Shown here one piece after another: positions 17,509 through 26,380 of a stretch of DNA of 64,000 nucleotides. The position numbers and the translations under genes were made by a program. The stretch spans positions 1-64,000 of the forward strand of contig JAEWQV010000002.1 in NCBI GenBank assembly GCA_023399055.1, in the 5' to 3' direction. The notes under the pieces are model-generated. The model searched no databases, was not told where the DNA came from, and saw nothing but the letters and a program-made list of their open reading frames with translations. This DNA is from Bacillota bacterium. Its GTDB lineage: Bacteria; Bacillota; Clostridia; Lachnospirales; Lachnospiraceae. The stretch's first letter is position 1; the number at the start of each line of letters is the position of its first letter.

Positions 17509-17811
17509 ATGAAAAGAAAATGGACATGTATTGTACTTCTGATTTTCAGTATCATAGGCATAAGCAGCTGCGCTAATGAGGAAGTTGCGACTAATGCACC
17601 TACTAGCATAAGCGAACAGGTATTAGGTACTCATCAAGAAGATGTGCGTCGTATACTTGGAGAGCCTTCCGGAAAATTATCGGGCTTTACCGGGGATATT
17701 TACATTTTTGATAATGATACACAGATGGTATTTTATTATGATGACAAAATGAATGTTGAGCGGCTTAAGATTACAGATAGTGAAGGGGAAGATACATTTA
17801 TTATCGAATAG
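17509..17811 (+). CDS. Small lipoprotein of SmpA/OmlA-BLIP-like fold
   Basis: This is a 100-residue lipoprotein; the lipobox ends ISSC near residue 22. The mature part contains LGTHQEDVRRILGEPSG and later YIFDNDTQMVFYYDDKMNVE, matching the repeat pattern of BLIP/OmlA-like domains (helix, then LGxP, then antiparallel strands). It is preceded by the broken paralogue at 16975-17452. Members of this fold bind other proteins; the partner here is unknown. A class D beta-lactamase is encoded 5 kb away, but a link is only speculation. Confidence 0.7.
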   Translation: MKRKWTCIVLLIFSIIGISSCANEEVATNAPTSISEQVLGTHQEDVRRILGEPSGKLSGFTGDIYIFDNDTQMVFYYDDKMNVERLKITDSEGEDTFIIE

Positions 17812-17832
17812 TTTCAATAATGTAATTAACCC

Positions 17833-17870
17833 AAAGGGGATATGAGAGTAAAAGCTTTCATATCCCTTTT
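17833..17870 (+). terminator. Terminator after the BLIP-like lipoprotein gene
   Basis: AAAGGGGATATGA and TCATATCCCTTT pair over about 12 bp, followed by TT. It lies between convergent genes. Confidence 0.8.
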
Positions 17871-17946
17871 CAAAGTTAACTTATGTCATTGTATTGGAAC
17901 TTGCTTTTGTCCGAACTACCATTGTTGTATGTTCACTTCTAATTTA

Positions 17947-19140
17947 TCAGAAAGACCTTTTCCGACATAAAAAGATACCTGCATCCTTTGTAATGTGGAT
18001 GCCTTTCTTACCAAGTTTCTTTAACAAGAAATGCATGAATTTATCCTGTTTGTCATTTAAATAAGTCATTTGATTGCCATGGCAGGAGTAAATATAATCA
18101 GCCAAGGGCTGAACCTCCGTTACCAAAAGATTATCTTCATATTTTAACATTTTTACTTCATCAAAGATAGGAGATAATTCAATAGCACCATTATCCAATC
18201 CAAAGATATCATAAAGTTTAATTTCGGATAAAGCAATTCTATCATCATATTCCTTAGCTAGGAGCTCAATTTCCTTCATATGTTGCTTTCCATAGGTACT
18301 ACAGCAAAACAATCCGCCTTTTTTGAGGACACGATGAAGTTCTTTCAAGGTTTCTTCCCGGTCCTTTGCATAGAAGAGTACGTGATTGGCGATAACAACA
18401 TCAAAACTTTCATCGTTGTAAGGAATTTGGCTAATGTTAAAGCATTGATAATTAAATAGATGTCTTCTAGCTTTTAACTTTTCTTTTGCGTTCCTCAACA
18501 TACCGGAGGAAACATCAGATAGTGTTACTTGTATAGAATCAGGTAAAAGGTTAAGATTATCTGCCCATAATTGACCGTTTCCACAGCCAGTTTCAAGAAT
18601 CTTCATACCACTTTGCAAATGAAGATTCTCATAAATCCATGAAAACCATCCCATAGGATTTAATGAAAATCTGTTATGCAAATCTATTCTGGCATTGATG
18701 TTACTTGAATTCTTATACTGATTAGTTAAAGTCTCTTCCATACTAGTAAGATGTATTAAGCTGATTATCTTATTCCAATCTGCTTCCGGTTTTCCAGAAA
18801 TAGATTGAGACACATCAAGAATAGCCTGTTCCATTTGCTTTAGCTCGGAGATCTTTTCCTGAATTAATTTTAACTGAAGATCAAAGGAATCCATAATAAA
18901 ATCAGTATTTATCCCATTGTGAGTAATACTGGATATCTCGTTTAAGGAAAAGCCTAGTCTTTTTAAAACAATTATTTTCTGCAATTTTGCAAAATCCTTG
19001 TCTGAATAATAGCGGTATCCAGATTCTTTAATAATAGAGGGCTTTAGTAAACCCGCATCATCATAGTGCCGTATTGTCCGGACTGAAACATTTGCTCGTT
19101 TAGCAAAATCACCAGTTGTATATAAAACATTTTCCTGCAT
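17947..19140 (-). CDS. MerR-family regulator fused to a SAM-dependent methyltransferase
   Basis: This is a 397-residue fusion. Residues 1-75 are a MerR winged-helix domain (YTTGDFAKRANVSVRTIRHY); a dimerisation helix follows to about residue 125. Residues about 165-300 are a class I methyltransferase with motif I LETGCGNGQLW, an acidic motif II near TLSDVSSGML, and motif IV VVIANHVLFYAKD. It lies 49 bases downstream of rfbB in the same direction, and the shared promoter region has a MerR-type 19-bp spacer. The methyltransferase could be the sensor, using its own substrate as signal; that is inference. The MerR-methyltransferase architecture occurs in Firmicutes but is little studied. Confidence 0.85.
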   Translation of the reverse strand: MQENVLYTTGDFAKRANVSVRTIRHYDDAGLLKPSIIKESGYRYYSDKDFAKLQKIIVLKRLGFSLNEISSITHNGINTDFIMDSFDLQLKLIQEKISELKQMEQAILDVSQSISGKPEADWNKIISLIHLTSMEETLTNQYKNSSNINARIDLHNRFSLNPMGWFSWIYENLHLQSGMKILETGCGNGQLWADNLNLLPDSIQVTLSDVSSGMLRNAKEKLKARRHLFNYQCFNISQIPYNDESFDVVIANHVLFYAKDREETLKELHRVLKKGGLFCCSTYGKQHMKEIELLAKEYDDRIALSEIKLYDIFGLDNGAIELSPIFDEVKMLKYEDNLLVTEVQPLADYIYSCHGNQMTYLNDKQDKFMHFLLKKLGKKGIHITKDAGIFLCRKRSF

Positions 19141-19189
19141 AAACCTGACCTCTCAAAGAATTCCTAAAGTAGTGTAAATGTATTTTTTG

Positions 19190-20188
19190 TTAATGGCGCG
19201 AGGAGATATTCAGGAAATCTTTATGCTCTAAATACCACTGTATGGTTTGGCGAATACCATCCTCAAATTGTACCTCTTTATTCCAGCCAAGCTCTGAACT
19301 GATTTTGGTTGGATCAATGGCATATCTTTTGTCGTGACCTTTTCTGTCTTCAACAAATTGAATGGAGGCGTCAGTAAAACCGTAATCATTTTTCATTATA
19401 TCTATAATAAGATTAGCGATTTCAATGTTAGTATATTCATTATGACCTCCCACATTATATACCTCTCCAATATTACCTTCTTTAAGCACTTTGTCAATTG
19501 CCTTGCAGTGATCCTCTACATAGAGCCAATCTCTTATATTTAGACCATCACCGTAAATCGGTATCGAATTACCGCTTAAGCAGGATTTAATGCAAAGAGG
19601 AATGAACTTTTCCTCATACTGATAAGGTCCGTAATTGTTGGAACATCTGGTTACTAACACAGGAAGTTGATGTGTTGTATAGTATGCGAGTGCCATCATA
19701 TCGCCGGCAGCTTTACTTGCTGCATATGGATTTCTGGGTTGAAGGGGAGACGCCTCAGTAAAATAGCCCTGGAGAGGTAATTCCCCATATACTTCATCTG
19801 TTGATATGTATAAAAAGCGTTTGTCATTTGTATGCCAGGTGTCTTTGGCAGCATTTAATAGATTTAAGGTTCCGAGTACATTGGTCACGGCAAATTCTCT
19901 TGAGGAGGCAATACTTCGGTCTACATGAGTTTGAGCAGCAAAATGAACAACATAATCAATATCATATTCACGAAATATCTTCTTAACCAATTCCTCGTCG
20001 CAGATGTTTCCTTGCAGAAAGACATAGTTATCTGATGTCTCATAGATGCTGACATTCTGTCGGTTTCCGCAGTAAGCTAAAGCATCCAGGTTAATAATCC
20101 TAACGTTATCTCCATTTTTCTGTCTAAGATAGTGAATGTAGTTGGAACCGGTAAATCCTGCACCTCCGGTAACTAAATAACATTTCAT
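19190..20188 (-). CDS. rfbB: dTDP-glucose 4,6-dehydratase
   Basis: 332 residues of the extended SDR family. The NAD loop is VTGGAGFTGSNYIHYL. The catalytic Thr-Asp-Glu and Tyr-Lys are visible in YISTDEVYGE and NPYAASKAAGD. Length is normal. The enzyme converts dTDP-glucose to dTDP-4-keto-6-deoxyglucose in rhamnose and other deoxysugar pathways. No rfbA, rfbC or rfbD lies nearby, and the gene instead heads a unit with a MerR-methyltransferase, behind a MerR-type promoter. Other NDP-sugar dehydratases cannot be fully excluded. Confidence 0.85.
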   Translation of the reverse strand: MKCYLVTGGAGFTGSNYIHYLRQKNGDNVRIINLDALAYCGNRQNVSIYETSDNYVFLQGNICDEELVKKIFREYDIDYVVHFAAQTHVDRSIASSREFAVTNVLGTLNLLNAAKDTWHTNDKRFLYISTDEVYGELPLQGYFTEASPLQPRNPYAASKAAGDMMALAYYTTHQLPVLVTRCSNNYGPYQYEEKFIPLCIKSCLSGNSIPIYGDGLNIRDWLYVEDHCKAIDKVLKEGNIGEVYNVGGHNEYTNIEIANLIIDIMKNDYGFTDASIQFVEDRKGHDKRYAIDPTKISSELGWNKEVQFEDGIRQTIQWYLEHKDFLNISSRH

Positions 20189-20255
20189 ATAAAATCCTCC
20201 TTTTTAATTGAACCTAATTTGTTCTAAAATGATAGGGTAAGACTCTTACAAAACG

Positions 20256-20286
20256 ATAGTACTGGGTCACGTTACGTAAGAGTCAA
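20256..20286 (-). promoter_or_regulatory. MerR-type promoter with 19-bp spacer before rfbB
   Basis: On the minus strand TTGACT (20281-20286) and TACTAT (20256-20261) are separated by exactly 19 bases. The spacer carries the near-palindrome CTTACGTAACGTGA. A second dyad, GTAAGACTCTTAC at 20237-20249, lies at the predicted start of transcription and repeats half of it. This is the promoter shape that MerR-family proteins activate, and a MerR protein is encoded in the same transcript. Confidence 0.7.
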
Positions 20287-20356
20287 GAGGATTTTTATAT
20301 AAAGTTTTATAAAGATTAAGGATATTGTTATTTTGAAGATAAAGATAAGTAACTAC

Positions 20357-20899
20357 TTATTTTCTAATTAATTCTTTAGAGAAGAAGAGAAGTAAATCAT
20401 CATCATTCACACAAGGGGCATATTGATCTAACTGCTTGCCTTGATACCATACGCCTGTGCCGTCCGGTACAAAACCACGTTTAATGTATAGTCTATGTGC
20501 ATTTCCATAACCGGAATGTACACCGACTGCTAGATAGACTAAATCGCTTATTTTAAAAGCTTCTTCTTCGACAACGTCTAAGAGTTTGGTTCCTATACCT
20601 CTTTTATGTTTATCAAAAAACACTCCAAAGTCTACAATTTCTGGGATGTTCTTATTACCAAAAGGACCTTCTTCTGGATTTAACACAAGCGTGCATATTC
20701 CAGCGATGTTTCCTTCATATACTGCGACAAATACTTTTCGTTTATTTTCTAGTTGATCCTTGTAATAACCGGTATAGGTTTCCAGTGAGGGATGCCATCC
20801 ATAAGATAAATAGGTATTATAAAATACATCTGCATCCTCTAGTTGCATATCTCTAATTGTTAGTGAAGCTGAATTATAATAAGTCATATTATGTACCAT
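20357..20899 (-). CDS. GNAT-family N-acetyltransferase
   Basis: About 180 residues with GNAT motif A region GVFFDKHKRGIGTKLLDVVE and a C-terminal part ending NAHRLYIKRGFVPDG, typical of acetyl-CoA binding N-acyltransferases. AGAAAGG lies close to ATG 20899; a second ATG at 20887 is possible. The substrate is unknown. Confidence 0.85.
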   Translation of the reverse strand: MVHNMTYYNSASLTIRDMQLEDADVFYNTYLSYGWHPSLETYTGYYKDQLENKRKVFVAVYEGNIAGICTLVLNPEEGPFGNKNIPEIVDFGVFFDKHKRGIGTKLLDVVEEEAFKISDLVYLAVGVHSGYGNAHRLYIKRGFVPDGTGVWYQGKQLDQYAPCVNDDDLLLFFSKELIRK

Positions 20900-20930
20900 G
20901 CCTTTCTCGTTTACCTAATATTACTGCTGG

Positions 20931-21114
20931 TTTCTTAATTTAGATTTAATCATTACTCTATTTTTATAAATCAAAAAGCCTAAAGTAAATAGAAGTGCTA
21001 CAAGCGCTAATCCCTTATAGGAGTAATGCTATATGCTCATCCTTTGAAAGGCTTAGAATAAATAAATATACATCATTGAAGTAAGCCTTATATACTTGTT
21101 CTATTTCAGTCACT
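20931..21114 (-). pseudogene. Scar of an ECF sigma/anti-sigma pair fused by deletion
   Basis: GGGAGGTG precedes a GTG at 21114 opening VTEIEQVYKAYFNDVYLFIL and LSLSKDEHIALLL, which resembles the first 30 residues of the intact sigma factor at 14064 (FDEIYMLHFDDVYRYVLAIS). A stop follows at 21015. The next 80 bases, in another frame, read GLALVALLFTLGFLIYKNR and end with QQ-stop at 20931. That is a transmembrane helix and basic tail like the end of an anti-sigma protein. The middle of both genes seems to have been deleted in one event. Confidence 0.55.
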
Positions 21115-21255
21115 TTTTCACCTCCCATAGATAAGACTCACAAAATTTAAAAATCTTACAGATTTATCCCCATATATTTTTAAATAATAAATCTAATAAA
21201 TTGTAGTAATGATACAAGTTGATCACATCATTGGAGAGTAGAGTATAAAACGATG

Positions 21256-21288
21256 CTAAAAAAGCTGTCCGGATGTTCGAACAGCTTT
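21256..21288 (-). terminator. Terminator after the HExxH gene
   Basis: AAAGCTGT and ACAGCTTT pair around a 12-base loop, followed by T on the minus strand. Confidence 0.8.
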
Positions 21289-21311
21289 ATATAAGGTATA
21301 ATCGCTTCAGA

Positions 21312-22070
21312 CTATTGCATACAACTTCTTATGTATTCTTCATGCTGTTGGCAAAATTCATAACCTTTCACCATAAACTCATGCATTGGAAGAGTGGAAT
21401 ACATCTCAAATAAAATATCTAATATAGGTTTCTCATCAATTTTTATTTCATAAAAATATTCATATACACAATGCCCATCAAAATAAGGATTTCTAGTCCT
21501 TAATCTTTCATCTCTCATGATTAATTCAGGAATCATTTCACTAAATACCCATTTTAAATGAGGTAGCTCATAATCAGTTACCTCATCATGAAAGTATTCC
21601 TGCCATATTTTAAACCATATGAAATGAACTATTTCATGTAAGGAGATACCTAGAGCTCCTCGTTCAGAATTAAAATAGAAGATATCAAAGGTGTTATTAT
21701 GAAGGTATCTTGGACAAACAGGATTTAAATTGATATAGCTGACCATATCATTTAGTTCATTTTTAAGATTTATTTTAAATGCATCCTGAAATGCTTCGAT
21801 AATAATCTCTTTATTTTCTTGCCAATACTGATTATAGCTGTTTATCTTTTGTACAAAGGTATCCTGCTCTTTTATGTATATATCTCTTAAGCTGGAAGTT
21901 AGGTACTCTATTCGAGCACCTTCTTCTAATTTATAAAATATCTGTTTATCAATACTAGGATAAAAATAAAATAAATCGCCTTTAAAGCAATCATCCATAT
22001 TCTCAGTTTCAATTTCAAGAATAGAATTAATCATATATTCAAAGCTTGGTATTTTATAAGTTAATTCCAT
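21312..22070 (-). CDS. Putative zinc metallopeptidase-like protein (HEIVH)
   Basis: TGGAGG six bases before ATG 22070 sets the start; 252 residues. The central segment GISLHEIVHFIWFKIW holds an HExxH zinc site, and a downstream Glu in FSEMIPELI, about 40 residues later, could be the third ligand as in gluzincins. There is no signal peptide or membrane segment, so it is probably cytoplasmic. The N-terminal part is aromatic and acidic (YKIPSFEYMINSILEIETEN). No named family is recognised. A second, different HExxH protein occurs at 37579-38610. Confidence 0.65.
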   Translation of the reverse strand: MELTYKIPSFEYMINSILEIETENMDDCFKGDLFYFYPSIDKQIFYKLEEGARIEYLTSSLRDIYIKEQDTFVQKINSYNQYWQENKEIIIEAFQDAFKINLKNELNDMVSYINLNPVCPRYLHNNTFDIFYFNSERGALGISLHEIVHFIWFKIWQEYFHDEVTDYELPHLKWVFSEMIPELIMRDERLRTRNPYFDGHCVYEYFYEIKIDEKPILDILFEMYSTLPMHEFMVKGYEFCQQHEEYIRSCMQ

Positions 22071-22212
22071 ATAGAGCCTCCAAAAACTGTTATGCAATAT
22101 TCCAATCAAGATAATGAACGTCAGTCCTGTTTCTCACAACCCTAGCATTAGACAAAACAATTTTTTATAGAAAACACGTTTTCAATTCTAATCGTAAATT
22201 TCCTATCACTTT

Positions 22213-22548
22213 TTAATTAATACTTTCTCCACACATAATGTCAAAGGGCATGATCAGTAATTTACTTAGCTTCTTTTCATACTCCTGGAAAAACCATTTT
22301 GTAGCATTTGAGTAATGTTCAATGGTATCAAACTTCCAAAAGGAGTAGTATTTTACACATTTAACAATCTTGGTTAACGGTCTTGGTAATTCACCAATCT
22401 CATCAAACACGTAGAATCTTTTCATATAATTGATGTCAATACTACCTTCCTGTTTTTTTTGTAAGGATTGCATTTCCTTTACCAGAGTTTCGAATTCTTC
22501 AAGCTTATCAGGTTTCACCTGAAAGAGTTTCACTTCTGAAAATATCAT
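22213..22548 (-). CDS. Antibiotic-biosynthesis-monooxygenase-like small protein
   Basis: GGAGG before ATG 22548 gives 111 residues. The start MIFSEVKLFQVKPDKLEEFE and the mid part YYSFWKFDTIEHYSNATKWF fit a dimeric alpha-beta (ferredoxin-like) ABM fold. The function may be a small oxygenase or simply a ligand-binding barrel. It appears to be a single-gene unit; the assignment is by pattern only. Confidence 0.55.
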   Translation of the reverse strand: MIFSEVKLFQVKPDKLEEFETLVKEMQSLQKKQEGSIDINYMKRFYVFDEIGELPRPLTKIVKCVKYYSFWKFDTIEHYSNATKWFFQEYEKKLSKLLIMPFDIMCGESIN

Positions 22549-22588
22549 ATTAACCTCCATGCTGTCTTTCTACAGCTCAATCAATAAG

Positions 22589-22642
22589 CGAAAAGCACGC
22601 CACATGCTTTTTGCCGGTTGAAAATGCTTTTCTTTTCAACCT
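22589..22642 (-). terminator. Two adjacent hairpins between GNAT and ABM-like genes
   Basis: On the minus strand GGTTGAAAA and TTTTCAACC form one stem, and AAAAGCA and TGCTTTT a second, just downstream of the GNAT gene ending at 22689. The second has a T-rich right arm. They likely terminate the upstream gene. Confidence 0.55.
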
Positions 22643-22688
22643 GTCCTTCAAGTATGTATTATGTAAAATATATTAATTACTTGATAAG

Positions 22689-23108
22689 TTATATAGCCTT
22701 TATCATGAACATTTCAAGAGGTTGTTCAAAACCGGGTAGATCAAGTACCAAACATCCACAGTCTTTATAACCAAGCTTGCGATAGAAATGCTGTGCGTTT
22801 TCATCGACCTGAGTGGAGGTCATGAGTAGCTTGAACCCCTGTTCTGACATTTCCTTTTCCCAATACTCCATAGCCTTTCGTCCATAACCCTTTTTATGAT
22901 AAACAAAGTCAATGTAGATTAGGGTTAAGAAGGGGATATTGTCCCAGAACATGTTATAACGTAATAATCCAATCGGTTTCTCGTCATCTAGAATAATATA
23001 ACCTCGTTTTTCAGCTACCTTATTATGAAACTCGGCTTCTGGTAAGTGGCGGTCAAGTGAATACCAAAAGACCTTATCATTTTCATCTATTAATCTTATT
23101 TGAAACAT
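22689..23108 (-). CDS. GNAT-family N-acetyltransferase
   Basis: 139 residues. Strand 4 and motif A read LTLIYIDFVYHKKGYGRKAM with the acyl-CoA loop KKGYGR; the C-terminal part QHFYRKLGYKDCGC is the usual motif B. Short for the family but complete. Substrate unknown. Confidence 0.85.
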   Translation of the reverse strand: MFQIRLIDENDKVFWYSLDRHLPEAEFHNKVAEKRGYIILDDEKPIGLLRYNMFWDNIPFLTLIYIDFVYHKKGYGRKAMEYWEKEMSEQGFKLLMTSTQVDENAQHFYRKLGYKDCGCLVLDLPGFEQPLEMFMIKAI

Positions 23109-23365
23109 TGTGTACTCCTTTAGTGCAATCAGTTAATTAAGTAACCTATAAGTCTCAATACCTATACTAAGATTTTATTTAGGTATCCATCCAATCCATA
23201 ATAATATTTGGGTTCTCCTTTTGACTTGTCAGTTTTTTTTAAAACCCTTGTAATAGCTTGTATTGATGTTTAAAATATTATTTTAGTTTTTAAAATGGCT
23301 TTTATAGGAAGCCTTGTAATACAGATCTGCAGATATTCCAACGGTCTTTTTGTAGTAATCGTTAT

Positions 23366-23968
23366 CTATGACGTTCTAAATACTTTATCATACTCTATAA
23401 CAGCAGCATGATTTAGGCTATCGTCATAAATTGAGGATTCAAAAAACTTGCCCTGAACATTTTTAAGATACCCTTTCTTGAGTTCCATTGCCATAAAGGC
23501 AGGATAGTTGCAACCATTACAATCCGTAATTCCAAATTTCTCGGCTTCAACAAATCCGAATTGTGGGTAATATTCTGGACGGCCAAAAAATAAGATAGCA
23601 CCAAAACCAAGTTCAGCAGCTTTTGCTATGGTTGTATTCATCAGTATCTTTCCAATCCCTTGCTTTTGATATTCTGGTAGAACACTTAAGGGACCGAAAT
23701 TTAACACGGGTACAATTTTCCCATCCTGTGTTTCCACATGGGCATTGCTATAAATTATATGACCAACGATTCTTTCGTCTACGACTGCAACGTAACTAAG
23801 TTCAACGATTCCATCTGTTTCACGTAAAGCATGGACCATCCAGTGCTCAAAGGGACAACCGATACCCCCTCTCTCAATTCGACCGGGATAAGAGAATGCC
23901 TCACGAGTAATTTCTTCTACAATACGATAATCACTTTCTACTTCTAGCCTAACACTAACATCTAACAT
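23366..23968 (-). CDS. GNAT-family N-acetyltransferase, YhbS-like
   Basis: 200 residues. Motif A is FGPLSVLPEYQKQGIGKILM; it continues GFGAILFFGRPEYYPQFGF, the pattern of the YhbS-like group. The C-terminal 50 residues are the added small subdomain seen in that group. GGAGG is close to the ATG. Substrate unknown. Confidence 0.85.
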   Translation of the reverse strand: MLDVSVRLEVESDYRIVEEITREAFSYPGRIERGGIGCPFEHWMVHALRETDGIVELSYVAVVDERIVGHIIYSNAHVETQDGKIVPVLNFGPLSVLPEYQKQGIGKILMNTTIAKAAELGFGAILFFGRPEYYPQFGFVEAEKFGITDCNGCNYPAFMAMELKKGYLKNVQGKFFESSIYDDSLNHAAVIEYDKVFRTS

Positions 23969-24226
23969 AGTTCCCTCCTGTTTCGTGGAGCGCTATTTTT
24001 TATTTTCCCTCCACAGTGATAATTTAGTTTCTTTCATAACTTATCTATCCACCTTTCCTTAGGAGTTTATATTTACACGAGGATATTAATAAATGTCCCC
24101 GTGATAATAACTGTAAACTGTTTTATTTAGCATAATATGGTAAATTATATACCTTATGAATTAATAAGACAATAAATTTAGCAAAATCCAACTAAATATT
24201 TGGGTGTAAATGTGATATGCCAAAGC

Positions 24227-25066
24227 CTATATTGATTTTTCAGCAATTCGATGCATATAGTCCCGAGGCGACATCCCTTTTATCTTTTTAAAGGCTTTTG
24301 AAAAATACAGATTATCATTAAAGCCCACAGAATATGCCACAGAACCAATGGACAACTGTGAGGTTTTGAGTAACTGACAGGCTTGTCTGATGCGAAACTC
24401 AAGAATAAATTGTTCCGGCGATTTATTGTAATGTTCCTTGAATACACGAAATAATTGGCTTCGGCTAATACCAATGTAGTCTGCAATCCCTTGGACAGTT
24501 AGCTCTTGTGTGTAATTATATTCAATATATTCCGTGGCTTTTTGAAGATAAGTGGTAGTAGAGTTGTACTGCCTTTTGGTATGTGAGGCTTTTTCCACTA
24601 ACAGGGAAAGCGCAAGCATTAAATAACCTAACATGTTAATCTTTGCAGAATCACCATTTCCCTTTGAATTATAGATGTTCATTAAATAGGCTTCAAAATT
24701 GTTATCTATATCGGCATATATGACTGGATTTTCTTCGGTAAAGTCTGTCTGATTAATAATTATTCTAGCATCATTTCCTTGAAAACCCACCCAATAATAT
24801 TCCCAAGGATCATTTTGGTCTGCAAGATAGGTTATTTCAGTGTTGGGGTAGATTAGAAAGGTATTACCAGCGTTTATCTCGAAACTTCTTTTACCCACTT
24901 TATAAATTCCCTTTCCTGAGACTACATGGTGAATTAGATAGAAATTTCTGATTCCAGGACCCCATTGATGGAGAGGTTTACATTGTTCTCGACCAACATT
25001 ATAAACTCGAATGGATAATGCTTCATCGCCGTTTGATATATAAGATAATTTTTGCTCTTCACTCAT
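24227..25066 (-). CDS. AraC-family regulator with cupin sensor domain
   Basis: 279 residues. Residues 1-150 form an AraC-type cupin (HHVVSGKGIYKVGKRSFEIN, then WEYYWVGFQG). The last 100 residues have two HTH units (YIGISRSQLFRVFKEHYNKS and VGFNDNLYFSKAFKKIKGMS). This architecture is typical of sugar-responsive activators. galE is encoded divergently next door, but whether it is a target is not shown. Confidence 0.9.
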   Translation of the reverse strand: MSEEQKLSYISNGDEALSIRVYNVGREQCKPLHQWGPGIRNFYLIHHVVSGKGIYKVGKRSFEINAGNTFLIYPNTEITYLADQNDPWEYYWVGFQGNDARIIINQTDFTEENPVIYADIDNNFEAYLMNIYNSKGNGDSAKINMLGYLMLALSLLVEKASHTKRQYNSTTTYLQKATEYIEYNYTQELTVQGIADYIGISRSQLFRVFKEHYNKSPEQFILEFRIRQACQLLKTSQLSIGSVAYSVGFNDNLYFSKAFKKIKGMSPRDYMHRIAEKSI

Positions 25067-25310
25067 AGAGTTTCCCTCCGGTGATTATTAAAGTATTGGT
25101 ATTACTACGCTCATGTTAGAAATGAAGGTATGCAGCTCAATAAACTTGAATAATTGCTTCTTACAGATACTATATGTCTAATATGAAGCAAATGCAACAT
25201 AAATACATATACTTGCAACTTTAGATACTTGAGAAAGACGACCTAGTTAAGCTAAAATCTAATTACAGTAAATCGATTTGCGAGTTGAAAAATAAATGAG
25301 GCGAAATATA

Positions 25311-26309
25311 ATGAAAATACTTGTAACTGGGGCAACGGGGTATATTGGCTCGCATACTTGCGTAGGTCTATTAAATAATGGGTATGAAGTTATTGGAGTT
25401 GATAATTTTAGTAATTCTGAACCTTCTGTCATAAATAAAATAAAGCGGATATCTGGTAAGGAGTTTTTCTTTTATGAGTGCGATTTATGTATAAAAGAAC
25501 AAGTAAATTATATCTTTGAAGAAAATAAAATAGATGCCGTAATCCATTTTGCAGGTTCTAAATCTGTACCTGAATCAGTGGAGAAACCACTACTTTATTA
25601 TCACAACAATATTCTAAGTACTATAAATTTATTGGAAGTTATGAAGCAGCAGAAAGTAAAGAAACTGGTGTTTAGTTCTTCCGCAACCGTTTATGGGATA
25701 AATAATACATCACCCCTTACCGAAGATATGTCATTATCAGCGACGAATCCTTATGGATGGACTAAGGTTATGGTAGAACAAATATTATCAGATTATGCTA
25801 ATTCTGACCAAGAGATGAGCGTAGCAATACTAAGATATTTTAATCCTATCGGAGCTGATCCAAGTGGTTACATTGGCGATAAACCAAAAGGTATTCCAAG
25901 TAATCTAATGCCATATTTATGTTTGGCAGCAGTGGGAAAATTACCATCAGTAAAAGTCTGTGGGACTAATTATCCAACCAAAGATGGAACAGGGGTGAGG
26001 GATTACATTCATATTGCTGACTTGGTAGAGGGCCATAGAAAGGCATTGGAGAAGCTGGATAATATGAGAGGAGTGGAGGCCTATAATCTGGGAACTGGAA
26101 TTGGCTATACAGTCCTAGAACTAATAGAAACGTTTGAAAAAGTATCGGGGCTACAAATAAATCGGGAACTACAAGATCGACGCCCAGGAGATGTAAGTGA
26201 AGTGTTTGCAGAGGTAGGAAAAGCGGAAAGGGAGCTAGGGTGGAAGGCAAAGCTTACGCTAGAAGATATGTGCAGAGATAGCTATAATTTTATTAAAATT
26301 AATATCTGA
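25311..26309 (+). CDS. galE: UDP-glucose 4-epimerase
   Basis: Start at ATG 25311; 332 residues. The Rossmann loop is VTGATGYIGSHTCV. The catalytic Ser and Tyr-Lys are in VFSSSATVYG and NPYGWTKVMVE. The C-terminal sugar-binding part (RDYIHIADLVEGH, then YNLGTGIGYTVLE) is typical of GalE. The enzyme interconverts UDP-glucose and UDP-galactose in the Leloir pathway and in polysaccharide synthesis. Divergent from an AraC regulator; a GH42 beta-galactosidase that would feed it lies 19 kb away. Confidence 0.93.
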   Translation: MKILVTGATGYIGSHTCVGLLNNGYEVIGVDNFSNSEPSVINKIKRISGKEFFFYECDLCIKEQVNYIFEENKIDAVIHFAGSKSVPESVEKPLLYYHNNILSTINLLEVMKQQKVKKLVFSSSATVYGINNTSPLTEDMSLSATNPYGWTKVMVEQILSDYANSDQEMSVAILRYFNPIGADPSGYIGDKPKGIPSNLMPYLCLAAVGKLPSVKVCGTNYPTKDGTGVRDYIHIADLVEGHRKALEKLDNMRGVEAYNLGTGIGYTVLELIETFEKVSGLQINRELQDRRPGDVSEVFAEVGKAERELGWKAKLTLEDMCRDSYNFIKINI

Positions 26310-26380
26310 TGCAACATTGGTTCATAAAAGGATTACGAATATCATAATGTATTGGTTTATAAGAGCAAGGCTGCATAATA

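Noticed and set aside
23283..23366. Coding-like stretch of 27 codons downstream of the GNAT gene
   Set aside because: It reads smoothly but has no start and no family signal; it could be a chance frame or a relic too short to judge.
25966..26250. A minus-strand frame inside galE
   Set aside because: It is an antisense shadow of galE with a low-complexity Pro/Leu composition.
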